This document shows, one piece after another, positions 42,952 through 50,750 of a DNA stretch of 64,000 bases. The stretch's first letter is position 1, and each line of letters begins with the position of its first letter. Under the pieces are notes generated by a model. The model saw only the letters and a program-made list of their open reading frames with translations. It was not told where the DNA came from and did not search any database. Source of the stretch: Streptomyces formicae (GTDB lineage Bacteria > Actinomycetota > Actinomycetes > Streptomycetales > Streptomycetaceae); assembly GCF_022647665.1 (NCBI RefSeq), contig NZ_CP071872.1:2976001-3040000 (forward strand). The letters are read 5' to 3'. Both the position numbers and the translations under genes were made by a program.

Positions 42952-43871
42952 TCCGCGCCGGCAGCCCCGCTGCCGTAGCCCGTGCCCGTGCCCGTGCCCG
43001 TGCCCGTGTCCATGCCCGGACCGCCGTACTGGTGCGGTGCCCTGGTCGGCACCGGAGGCACGACGGGGGGCGCCACCGGCGGGGCGGCCGAGGGCGGCGC
43101 CGTCGGGGGCACCTGGGGCGGGACCGTCCCGTGCGTGGCCGGCGCGTTCTCCAGGGCGACCATCAGTCCCTCCCTGCAGGCGAGATGAACGGCCTCCCGC
43201 ATGGCGCGGGCACCCTCGCTGCGCAGCAACTGGTGCTCGATGCCGTTCTCGCCCCTGAGCCCGCGGAAGAAGTCGGTAATGAACTGGCCCATCAGGTCCG
43301 TGCCGCGCCGCGAACGCCACATCATCCAGCCGAGGTAGAGGCTGGTGCCGTAGTTGAAGACCGATACGTACGCGGTGTAGGGCGGGTCGTTGAGCGTGAT
43401 CCGGGTGCCGTGCGCCGCGGGAGCGATGGGGTAGCGGCGGGCGCTCAGCGTCTGCGCGATCGTCGAGTAGACCGAGTGCACCCGGTCGGTGCGGTCGGCC
43501 AGCAGCACCCGCCACTCACCGACCGGCTCGGGCAGTCGTGTCATGAGTAGGACAATCCAGAAGACGACGAAGGAGGCCATGAAGCCGAAGGTGATCCAGC
43601 CGCCCCCCGCCGAGCCGTCGCTCGACTCCCCGTAGTAGTCGGACTCCTCCGCCGCGGCGGAGATCAGCGAGATGACGCCGATGAAGCAGGGGATCGCGAA
43701 CACGACGAACGACGCCATGGCGGCCCTGAGCCACAGGAAGAAGATCGTCTTGGCGCTCACGCTCTCGTTGAGCGCCAGCTCGATGGCCTGATGCCGCAGG
43801 GTCTTGTCGAGATACGCCGCGTTTCCGTCACCGCCGCGCCAGCCCGGGAGGGGTGTGACGAACTCCTGCAT
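42948..43871 (-). CDS. two-helix membrane protein of the caspase/EACC1 operon
   Basis: 307 residues. An N-terminal 40 residues (LDKTLRHQAIELALNESVSA) precede two membrane helices, about residues 47-72 (AMASFVVFAIPCFIGVISLI) and 95-112 (FGFMASFVVFWIVLLM), separated by an acidic loop. A soluble domain of about 120 residues follows (DRTDRVHSVYSTIAQTLSAR, RITLNDPPYTAYVSVFNYGT, QFITDFFRGLRGENGIEHQL), then a proline-rich segment and a (GT)n tail encoded by a GTGCCC-type repeat. No known domain is certain. First gene of the operon, so it probably anchors or senses at the membrane for the downstream proteins. Confidence 0.7.
   Translation of the reverse strand: MQEFVTPLPGWRGGDGNAAYLDKTLRHQAIELALNESVSAKTIFFLWLRAAMASFVVFAIPCFIGVISLISAAAEESDYYGESSDGSAGGGWITFGFMASFVVFWIVLLMTRLPEPVGEWRVLLADRTDRVHSVYSTIAQTLSARRYPIAPAAHGTRITLNDPPYTAYVSVFNYGTSLYLGWMMWRSRRGTDLMGQFITDFFRGLRGENGIEHQLLRSEGARAMREAVHLACREGLMVALENAPATHGTVPPQVPPTAPPSAAPPVAPPVVPPVPTRAPHQYGGPGMDTGTGTGTGTGYGSGAAGAE
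42979..43008. repeat. 6-bp simple repeat, five copies
   Basis: CCCGTG is repeated five times in the 3' end of the membrane-protein gene and encodes the GTGTGTGTG tail. Unit length is a multiple of three, so changes in copy number alter length only. Confidence 0.85.
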
Positions 43872-43930
43872 GCTTCCTCCGGTGGTGGATGCCTGGCGGC
43901 ATGATGAGGGGGGCGGGCGCCATGAAAGAG

Positions 43931-43943
43931 TGACGACTCGTCA
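43931..43943. promoter_or_regulatory. palindrome in divergent promoter region, site 1
   Basis: TGACGACTCGTCA, perfect 6-bp arms around one C, 60 bp upstream of the membrane-protein start and 114 bp upstream of the TetR gene. Candidate operator. Confidence 0.45.
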
Positions 43944-43960
43944 CAGCGTGAAGACTATTA

Positions 43961-43975
43961 ACCACGTGGCGTGGT
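43961..43975. promoter_or_regulatory. palindrome in divergent promoter region, site 2
   Basis: ACCACG-TGG-CGTGGT, perfect 6-bp arms, right after an AT-rich AGACTATTA segment that could be part of a -10 region. A typical place and size for a TetR operator controlling both the caspase operon and its own gene. Confidence 0.5.
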
Positions 43976-44056
43976 GTCATGGCAAGCGGGCTGGTCGAGC
44001 AAGTGCGTTGAGAACAAGCCAAGTTGACGGGGGCAGAGGGTCAGCTGGGAGAAACG

Positions 44057-44800
44057 ATGCAGCACACGCCCGGGGACGGCGCCGGCAGAACGCCGACGCG
44101 TCGCGAGCGCCTGCGCGCCGAACTCGAACGGGACGCACGGACCGAGGCCCGCAGGCTCACCGCCGAGCACGGCGCCGAGGGGCTGAGCCTGTCGGCCGTC
44201 GCCCGTGCCGTCGGCGTGTCACCACCCGCGCTGTACCGGTACTTCGACGGCAGGAACGGCCTCGTCCTCGCGGTCTACCAAGACGTGACCGCCGAGTTCG
44301 TCGCCACCGTCGCCGCGGCCGCGCAATGCCAGGATCCGGAGGACCTCGGCGCCCAGCTGTACGCCGCGACCCGTGCGGTCCTGGACTGGTCCGTCGGCAA
44401 TCCCGCGGAGTTCGATCTCCTCATGGGCGCGGGGTACTCCCGCCTCGCCGCCTCCGGCGGCGCCGTCGACGGGGTCCTCATCCGGGAGCTCGGCGGCCTG
44501 TTCGGCCTGTGGTTCAGCCGGCTGTGGCAGCGGGGGAAGCTGGAGTACCCGGCGGACGACGCGATAGAGCCGGCGCTGCGCGAGCACCTGGTGGTCTACC
44601 GCCGGCTGACGGGGCAGGACTTCCCGCTCGGCGTGGCCCTGCTCATGATCACCTGCTGGCGGCAGATCTACGGCCTGCTCTGCATGGCCGTGAACCGCCA
44701 CCTCGCGGGGACCTTCGGCTCCTGCCTCCCGCTCTTCGAGCACATGATGGACGATCTCCTCACCCTGCTCGGTGTGGCGCGAGGCCCCGGGCAGAGGTGA
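44057..44800 (+). CDS. TetR/AcrR family transcriptional regulator
   Basis: 247 residues from ATG 44057 (GGGAG upstream; a start at 44024 is possible). The HTH is canonical: EARRLTAEHGAEGLSLSAVA, RAVGVSPPALYRYFDGRNGL and VLAVYQDVTAEFV. The C-terminal domain belongs to the WHG-like group (LDWSVGNPAEFDLLMGAGYS). Divergent from the caspase/EACC1 operon with a 185-bp shared region holding two palindromes, so it likely regulates that operon or itself. TetR control would be unusual for a caspase conflict system. Confidence 0.9.
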   Translation: MQHTPGDGAGRTPTRRERLRAELERDARTEARRLTAEHGAEGLSLSAVARAVGVSPPALYRYFDGRNGLVLAVYQDVTAEFVATVAAAAQCQDPEDLGAQLYAATRAVLDWSVGNPAEFDLLMGAGYSRLAASGGAVDGVLIRELGGLFGLWFSRLWQRGKLEYPADDAIEPALREHLVVYRRLTGQDFPLGVALLMITCWRQIYGLLCMAVNRHLAGTFGSCLPLFEHMMDDLLTLLGVARGPGQR

Positions 44801-44896
44801 GAGCGGCAAGGACGACGGCGCGGCCACCGCCGACCGGTTGACCGTGCCGTCGTCCTTGCCCCCCCGTAAGTCGCCGTCTGGTGCCGTCTGTCGCCG

Positions 44897-45733
44897 TCAG
44901 GCGCCCAGGTTGAACGTCGCCGGGTCCGGGCCCAGGCGGCGGCCCTCGTCGAGGGCGGCGAAGGCGGCCAGGTCGTCCGTGTCCAGCTCGAAGTCGAACA
45001 CGTCGATGTTCTCCCGGATCCGGGACGGGGTCACGGACTTCGGGATCACCACATTGCCCAGCTGGAGGTGCCAGCGCAGGACGACCTGCGCCGGGGTCCT
45101 GCCGTGCTTCTGCGCGATCGCGACGACCGTCGGGACCTCCAGCAGCCCCCGGCCCTGGCCGAGCGGGGACCACGCTTCGGTGGCGATGCCGTGCTTGGCG
45201 TGGAAGGCGCGGGACTCGGCCTGCTGGAACTGGGGGTGCAGCTCGATCTGGTTGACCGCGGGCACGACCGACGTCTCGGCCAGCAGCCGCTCCAGGTGCT
45301 CGGGAAGGAAGTTGGAGACGCCGATGGCCCTCGCGCGGCCGTCGGCGAGGACGGCCTCGAACGCCTTGTACGTGTCCACGTAGGCGTCCTTGGCGGGCAT
45401 CGGCCAGTGGATCAGGTACAGGTCGACGTAGTCGAGGCCGAGCCTGGCCAGCGAGGCGTCGAAGGCGCGCAGCGTCGTGTCGTACCCCTGCTCGCCGTTC
45501 CAGAGCTTGGTGGTGACGAAGAGCTCCTCGCGGGGGATCCCGCAGGCGGCGACGGCCTCGCCGGTGCCCTTCTCGTTCTCGTAGATGGCTGCCGTGTCGA
45601 TGCTCCGGTAGCCGGCCTCCAGCGCCGTGCCGACGGCCTGCGCCGCCTCGTCGTCCGGCACCTGCCAGACGCCGAAGCCGAGCTGGGGCATGGCAACGCC
45701 GTTGTTGAGGGTCAGGGAGGGGACCTTGCTCAC
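44897..45733 (-). CDS. aldo/keto reductase (AKR5-like)
   Basis: NADPH-dependent carbonyl reduction in the cytoplasm. 278 residues from GTG 45733, which gives the family-typical start SKVPSLTLNNGVAMPQLGFG; an ATG at 45769 would add 12 residues. The catalytic tetrad is visible: Asp and Tyr in SIDTAAIYENEKG, Lys in VTTKLWNGEQG and His in LYLIHWPMP. AIGVSNFLPEHL and the nucleotide-binding IPKSVTPSRIREN are also present. Related to 2,5-diketo-D-gluconate reductases, but the substrate is uncertain. Confidence 0.92.
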   Translation of the reverse strand: MSKVPSLTLNNGVAMPQLGFGVWQVPDDEAAQAVGTALEAGYRSIDTAAIYENEKGTGEAVAACGIPREELFVTTKLWNGEQGYDTTLRAFDASLARLGLDYVDLYLIHWPMPAKDAYVDTYKAFEAVLADGRARAIGVSNFLPEHLERLLAETSVVPAVNQIELHPQFQQAESRAFHAKHGIATEAWSPLGQGRGLLEVPTVVAIAQKHGRTPAQVVLRWHLQLGNVVIPKSVTPSRIRENIDVFDFELDTDDLAAFAALDEGRRLGPDPATFNLGA

Positions 45734-45873
45734 GAGCGATCGATCCTTACGTCGTCGGTTGGTGCTCATATGGTCAACGATCACTCCGGCGGAAGCATTC
45801 CCCGCCGGACGGCCGCTCTGCTGAACACCGTATCTCCATGTGAACACCCCCGCCGACGGTCCCGCCCGGCCGG

Positions 45874-46476
45874 TCAGGCGGCGGTGTACGGGTGCTCGCG
45901 CCGTGCGTCCTGGAGCACCGAGCCCCACCACTCCAGCTGGTCGAGGAGGACCTTCGCGGCGCCGTTCGGACCCTCGGGGTCCCGCAGGGTGCCCTCGGGC
46001 GAGAAGAGCTCGTAGTAGCGGGGGAAGGACACGTAGTCGCGGACCGTGTGGGCGTGCAGCTCGCCGAAGACCTGCCGCAACTGCTCGATGGCGAGCAGAC
46101 CGCCGCTCGCGCCGCTGTAGCCGACGAACCCGACGGGCTTGGTCTGCCACTGGGTGTAGTGCCAGTCGATCGCCGCCTTGAGGGATGCCGGGAAGCTGCG
46201 GTTGTAGTCGGGCGTCACGACGACGAACGCGTCGGCCGCGCCGAGCCGGCGGGTCAGCTCCGCCATCCCCTCGGGGCGCGGCAGGTCGGGCTCCAGCGCC
46301 GGGGGCACGGGCGGCAGCTCCAGGGGCAGCCGAGCGTCCGCCAGGTCGACGAGGTCCACCGTGAACCGGCCGTGCCGGCGGGCCTGTTCCACGAACCAGT
46401 GCGCCACGACGGGGCCGAAGCGGCCCTCGCGGACGCTGCCGAGGATCACTGCGAGGTCGAGATTCTCCGATGTCAT
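45874..46476 (-). CDS. NAD(P)H-dependent FMN reductase
   Basis: 200 residues from ATG 46476. Flavodoxin-like fold with the FMN phosphate-binding loop VILGSVREGRFG, the conserved VVTPDYNRSFPASLKAAIDW (the family's YN-x-s-xPg-x-LKnaiD block) and VGFVGYSGASGG. It reduces FMN or quinones and azo compounds. Its start overlaps by 7 bp the divergent regulator fragment, which is tight for two promoters. Confidence 0.9.
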   Translation of the reverse strand: MTSENLDLAVILGSVREGRFGPVVAHWFVEQARRHGRFTVDLVDLADARLPLELPPVPPALEPDLPRPEGMAELTRRLGAADAFVVVTPDYNRSFPASLKAAIDWHYTQWQTKPVGFVGYSGASGGLLAIEQLRQVFGELHAHTVRDYVSFPRYYELFSPEGTLRDPEGPNGAAKVLLDQLEWWGSVLQDARREHPYTAA

Positions 46477-47054
46477 GCCCCTCAACCTGCCGGGGCGGGG
46501 CGGCCCCGGTCCGCACGGTCCGGCCCACCGTGCGGGCCCTGCTCGACCGGCTCGAACCCGCACCCGCCGTGCTGCTCAACCGGCTGAGCGAGATCCTCGC
46601 CTGCACGCGTGCGTACGAACGGCTCGCGGGCCCGCTCGGACTGCTCGACGGCGACCCGCCCAACCTCGCGCGGTACGTCTTCACCGACGCGCGGGCGCGC
46701 ACCGCGTTCCCCGACTGGGAGCTCGTCGCCGACCAGCAGGTGGCCGCGCTCAAACAGGGCCCGTTCCGGGCCGACGCCTCCGTCGCGGTGCTCGTCGACG
46801 AGCTGACGGTCACCGCGGGGGCGGCGTTCGCCGGACGCGTGGAGACCGTACCGGGACTGCCGCGGTCCGCCGGCGTCACACGGCTCGCCCACCCGGAAGC
46901 GGGCGAGCTGCGCCTCGCGTACGAGACGCTCGACCTGCCCGCCGACGACGACCAGCGCCTCCTCGTCCATCTCCCCGCGGACGACGCCACCTCCGCGGCG
47001 CTGGACCGCCTCAGCGGCCGGCGGCCGGGGGCGCTGCGGGCGGTGTCCGGCTGA
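46470..47054 (+). pseudogene. XRE-type regulator fragment (MmyB-like ligand domain only)
   Basis: 194 codons. From about residue 25 the sequence follows the C-terminal ligand-binding domain of Streptomyces XRE/MmyB-type regulators: LLDRLEPAPAVLLNRLSEIL, LARYVFTDARARTAFPDWEL, ADQQVAALKQGPFRAD, and the end ELRLAYETLDLPADDDQRLL. The N-terminal helix-turn-helix that always precedes this domain is missing, because the FMN reductase gene occupies that place on the other strand. It is probably a truncated remnant, though a stand-alone domain protein cannot be excluded. Confidence 0.65.
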
Positions 47055-47778
47055 CGTCCTGCGTGCCGAGGTAGGCGGCGGCCACCCTCGGGTCGGCGCG
47101 TATCTCCTGCGCAGTGCCCTCCGCGAGGACCTCGCCCAGGTCGAGGACGACGACGCGGGAGCACAGCTCCATCACGAAGGCGACATTGTGCTCGACGAGC
47201 AGGACCGCGCAGTTCCGCTCCTCGGCCGTGTGCCGGATGACGGAGGCGAGCCGGGCCCGTTCGTCCGCCGACATGCCCGAGGCCGGCTCGTCGAGGAGCA
47301 GTACGCGGGGCGGGTCGGCAAGGGCCCGCGCCAGCTCGACCATACGGGCCTGGCCGACGGGGAGTCCGCCGGCGTACCGCTCCGCGAGCGGGTCAAGGCC
47401 GCACTCGTGCAGCACCGCCGCGGCGCGCTCGCGGCGGGATGCGGCCGCGCCGCGCCGCCACTCCTGGGCGACAAGGAGGTTGTCCCGCACCGTCAACTGC
47501 CCGAAGAGCTGCTGGCGCTGGAAGGTGCGGCGCAGTCCGTGCCGGGCGCGCCAGACGGGGGAGCGGCGCGTGATGTCCGCGCCGGCCAGGACGATCCGGC
47601 CCTCGTCGGCCCGGCGGATCCCGGAGAGCACGTCGAACAGGGTGGTCTTTCCCGCCCCGTTGGGCCCGATCAGCCCGCAGACCTCTCCCGGGCGCAGTCC
47701 GAGGCCGACGCCGTGCAGGGCGCGTACGCCGCCGAACCGTACGCCGACGTCCCGTGCCTCCAGGACGAACGCGGTCAT
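47011..47778 (-). CDS. branched-chain-type ABC transporter ATPase (LivG-like)
   Basis: 255 residues; ATG 47778 overlaps the upstream stop (ATGA). Walker A GLIGPNGAGKTT, signature LPVGQARMVELAR (LPVGQ is usual in LivG), Walker B RVLLLDEPASGMS, H-loop LLVEHNVAFVM, and the LivG-specific C-terminus EVLAEGTAQEIRADPRVAAA. Energises import by the LivHM portion of the upstream fusion protein. Its 3' end overlaps convergently with the regulator fragment by 44 bp. Confidence 0.93.
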   Translation of the reverse strand: MTAFVLEARDVGVRFGGVRALHGVGLGLRPGEVCGLIGPNGAGKTTLFDVLSGIRRADEGRIVLAGADITRRSPVWRARHGLRRTFQRQQLFGQLTVRDNLLVAQEWRRGAAASRRERAAAVLHECGLDPLAERYAGGLPVGQARMVELARALADPPRVLLLDEPASGMSADERARLASVIRHTAEERNCAVLLVEHNVAFVMELCSRVVVLDLGEVLAEGTAQEIRADPRVAAAYLGTQDVSRTPPAAPPAAGR

Positions 47779-50501
47779 CGCCGGACCTCCCGCCCGATAC
47801 CCAGGTACGCCTCGGTGAGCCGGCCGGTCTCGACCTCGGCGCGCGGGCCGCACCAGGCGACGCGGCCGTCCGTCAGATACGTCACGGTGTCGGCGATGCC
47901 GAGCACGTCGACCGCCTTCTCCTCCACCAGCAGCAGCGCGGTGCCGGCCGCGCGGAGCTCCTCGAACAGCCGGAACACCTCCTCGACGACGCGCGGCGCG
48001 AGCCCGAGCGACGGCTCGTCCGCGATGAGCACGGCGGGCGGCCGCTGGAGGAGCGGGGCGAGGGCGAGCATCTGCTGCTCCCCGCCCGAGAGGGACCCGG
48101 CGAGCACGCCCCGGCGGGCGGCGAGCTCCGGGAACCGTGCGTACGCGTCCTCGCGGGCGGCCCGGTCCGCCAGCTGGAGCGAGAGGTTCTCCTCGATGGT
48201 GAGCCCCGGGAAGATCCCCCGCCCCTCGGGCGCCAGCACCACCCCGCGCCGCGCCCGCCGCACGGTACCGTCGCCGCGGACGTCCCGCCCGTAGACGTAC
48301 ACCCCGCCGCGCCGTACGCCGAGCACCCCTGCGGCGACGCGGCAGGCGGTGGACTTCCCCGCCCCGTTGGGCCCGAGCACGGCGACGATCTCCCCGGCCC
48401 GCACCCGGAGATCCACGCCTTGCAGCACGTCGGCGCCGCCGTACCCGGCGTGCACGGCGACCAACTCCAGTGCGTGGGCGGCCGTTTCGTCCCCCTCGCC
48501 GCCTCCGGCCGGAGGCGCGGAGCCGACCCTTTCGGGGGGTCGGGGGCGGAGCCCCCGGGCGAAGGACCGGGTGCCTGGGGCCCCCGGCGTCGCCGCTGCC
48601 CGGCGGGCGTGCAGGCGCGTCGGGAGCGCCGCGCAGTAGCCGTCGGGGTCGTTCGCCAGCGCCAGACCCGCCAGGCCGAAGAGGATCACCGGCAGGTGCG
48701 AGGACTCCGTCACGTACTCCGCGAGCAGATGCGGGACCAGCGCGAAGACCAGCCCCGCCACCACCGCGAACTGCGGCCGCCGCAGGCCCGCCGCGACCAC
48801 CACCGCCAGCCAGACGAGACCCGTCATCGCAGTGAAGTCGGTCGCCGTGATGCGGGTGTTGTACGAGGCGTAGAGCACGCCCCCGAACCCGGCGAGCCCC
48901 GCGGACACCGTGAACAGCAGCAGCTTCGTACGCACCACCGACACGCCCGACGCCGGCGCCGCCGCGGGCGCGGAGCGCACCGCCAGCATCGCGCGCCCCG
49001 CGGGGGAGCCGCGCAGGGCGCTGAGTGCGGCGACGGCCGCCGTCACCAGGACCACCAGCGCCACGCCCATCGCCCGGTCGTCGCCGAGGTCCAGCGGGCC
49101 GATGGCCGGGCGCGGGATCTCCCACCCGGCGTCGCCGTTGCGCAGCCACCGGAACTGGAAGAGCACCTGGTCCGCCAGGAAGGCCAGGGCCAGCGTGGCC
49201 AGGGCGAGCGAGCGCCCGCCCAGCCGCAGCGCCGGCAGCGCGGCGACGGCACCGAGCAGCGCCGCCGCACACGTGCCGACGGCCGCCGCCGCCACGAACG
49301 GCCAGCCGTGACTCATCAGCAGACCGGCCACCAGCGCAGCGCCCGTCACGAACGTCGCCTGCGCGAGCGACACCATCGCGCCGAGCCCCGTCACCACCGT
49401 GAACGAGACGAACACCAGCGCTATCGCCAGGCCCTGCGCGAGGAGCCCGCTCCAGAACGGGGTCGTCACGGTGTAGAAGGCCACCGCCAGCAGCGCGGCG
49501 GCCGCCGCCCACGCTCCCCACCTGCGCCCCCAGGACCGCCCGGCCAGATAGTCGACCGGCGGCGCGTCCGCCGCCGCCGTGCCGGCCGCCCGGCGCCGGC
49601 GGTCCATCACCAGCAGCCCCGCGAAGAGGATGAGGAACGGCACGGCGGTCCGGAAGCCGGTGATGCCGTCCGCGAAGGAGGCGTATCCCGCGACCAGGTT
49701 CTGCAGCACCCCGAGTGCCAGCCCGCCCGCGAACGCCAGCGGCACCGACGCGAAGCGCCCGAGCACCGCGGCCGTCGCCGAGACGAAGAGGAAGAGGGTG
49801 TAGTCGTGGGCCGACAGGCCCAGCAGCGGTGTGGCCAGGACACCCGCGAGCCCCGCGAGCCCGGACGACAGCATCCACGCCACCGACGAAAGCCGGTCCG
49901 CGCTGATCCCGCGCAGCTCCACGAGGTCCCGGTTGTCGACGGCCGCCCGCAGCCGCAGCCCGAGCCGGGTGTGCCGCATCAGCACCCACAGCCCGGCCGC
50001 CGCAACCGCCGTCGCCAGCCAGGTGATCAGCTGGTCCGAGTCGATGCCGACGCCGTCGAGCGGCTGCCAGGACACCGCCGGGCTCGGCCCGATCCCCGGC
50101 AGCCCGTACTGGTTCTCCGCCGGCAGCACCGGCGCGCCCGCGTCCGCGAGCAGCTCCACCGTCCACAGCCCCGCCGCGGGCAGTGCGACGAGCAGCCCGA
50201 TCGTCGCGACGATCTGCGCGGTCTCACCGACCCGCGCGAGGCGCCGGAACATCAGCCGGTCGAGCCCCCACCCGATCCCGGGTGCCACGACGAACACCAG
50301 CAGCAGCGCGGCCGGCACGGCCGGCCAGCCGAAGCCCGAGTGCAGCTCATAGAAGGCGAGCGCGCACAGGTAGGCGGTCGCGCCGTGCGCGAAGTTGAAG
50401 AGTCCGGACGCCGAGTACGACAGCACGAGCCCGGTCGCCAGCAGCGCGTACAGCGCGCCGGAGACCAGTCCGCTCAGCACGAAGCCCAGCAGGTCACCCA
50501 C
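47775..50501 (-). CDS. fused LivH-LivM-LivF branched-chain-type ABC transporter
   Basis: 908 residues. Residues 1-300 are the LivH permease (LVSGALYALLATGLVLSYSA, GLFNFAHGATAYLCALAFYE, TAAVLGRFASVPLAFAGGLA). Residues about 335-630 are LivM (ALVFVSFTVVTGLGAMVSLA, LAVVVAAGLRRPQFAVVAG). After a 45-residue linker, residues about 675-908 are the LivF ATPase: VAVLGPNGAGKSTACRVA, LSGGEQQMLALAPLLQRPPA, DEPSLGLAPRVVEEVFRLFE. Both permeases and one ATPase in one chain, with LivG separate, gives a two-polypeptide transporter. The substrate-binding protein is upstream but separated by MITE C. The substrate may be an aromatic or acyl compound rather than an amino acid, given the neighbouring acyl-CoA ligase. 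Confidence 0.92.
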   Translation of the reverse strand: MGDLLGFVLSGLVSGALYALLATGLVLSYSASGLFNFAHGATAYLCALAFYELHSGFGWPAVPAALLLVFVVAPGIGWGLDRLMFRRLARVGETAQIVATIGLLVALPAAGLWTVELLADAGAPVLPAENQYGLPGIGPSPAVSWQPLDGVGIDSDQLITWLATAVAAAGLWVLMRHTRLGLRLRAAVDNRDLVELRGISADRLSSVAWMLSSGLAGLAGVLATPLLGLSAHDYTLFLFVSATAAVLGRFASVPLAFAGGLALGVLQNLVAGYASFADGITGFRTAVPFLILFAGLLVMDRRRRAAGTAAADAPPVDYLAGRSWGRRWGAWAAAAALLAVAFYTVTTPFWSGLLAQGLAIALVFVSFTVVTGLGAMVSLAQATFVTGAALVAGLLMSHGWPFVAAAAVGTCAAALLGAVAALPALRLGGRSLALATLALAFLADQVLFQFRWLRNGDAGWEIPRPAIGPLDLGDDRAMGVALVVLVTAAVAALSALRGSPAGRAMLAVRSAPAAAPASGVSVVRTKLLLFTVSAGLAGFGGVLYASYNTRITATDFTAMTGLVWLAVVVAAGLRRPQFAVVAGLVFALVPHLLAEYVTESSHLPVILFGLAGLALANDPDGYCAALPTRLHARRAAATPGAPGTRSFARGLRPRPPERVGSAPPAGGGEGDETAAHALELVAVHAGYGGADVLQGVDLRVRAGEIVAVLGPNGAGKSTACRVAAGVLGVRRGGVYVYGRDVRGDGTVRRARRGVVLAPEGRGIFPGLTIEENLSLQLADRAAREDAYARFPELAARRGVLAGSLSGGEQQMLALAPLLQRPPAVLIADEPSLGLAPRVVEEVFRLFEELRAAGTALLLVEEKAVDVLGIADTVTYLTDGRVAWCGPRAEVETGRLTEAYLGIGREVRR

Positions 50502-50516
50502 GGCTCACACCTCCTC

Positions 50517-50750
50517 GGTCGTGTCTTCAAAGTCCCGTCTGCCCGGCGACGCCTGGCACGCTCCCCCAGAGTTCGCGCCTGGGAGGTGCCCCCACGCTGC
50601 GTTGTCGTCGGTCGCCGATGTCCCCCGTAGCCCTTCGGGCACGGGAGGTGCCCCCACCGCATGGACTCCCTCCTCCGCCTTGCGATCGCACGCACCAGAC
50701 GCCGCCGGGCCCGCCCTTCAGGCGGACGACGCTACTTTGAAGACACTCCC
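50517..50750. mobile_element. MITE-like element C, 234 bp
   Basis: Ends GGTCGTGTCTTCAAAGT (50517) and, on the complement, GGGAGTGTCTTCAAAGT (ending 50750). Nearly identical to MITE B (35422-35690) in inverse orientation, apart from the 35-bp internal duplication. No TA duplication is visible here. It lies between the substrate-binding-protein gene and the LivHMF gene and supplies the end of the former. Confidence 0.8.

Noticed and set aside
42979..43008. Phase-variable frameshift switch
   Set aside because: The 6-bp unit keeps the frame, so slippage cannot switch the gene on or off.
42952..43515. N-terminal extension of the 387-aa conflict protein with a (GH)n run
   Set aside because: It is the upstream membrane gene read in another frame; the ATGA junction and the loss of protein-like composition fix the start at 42951.
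47754..50630. Long plus-strand frame opposite the LivHMF fusion
   Set aside because: Antisense GC artefact, His/Arg/Gln-rich low-complexity translation with no domain.
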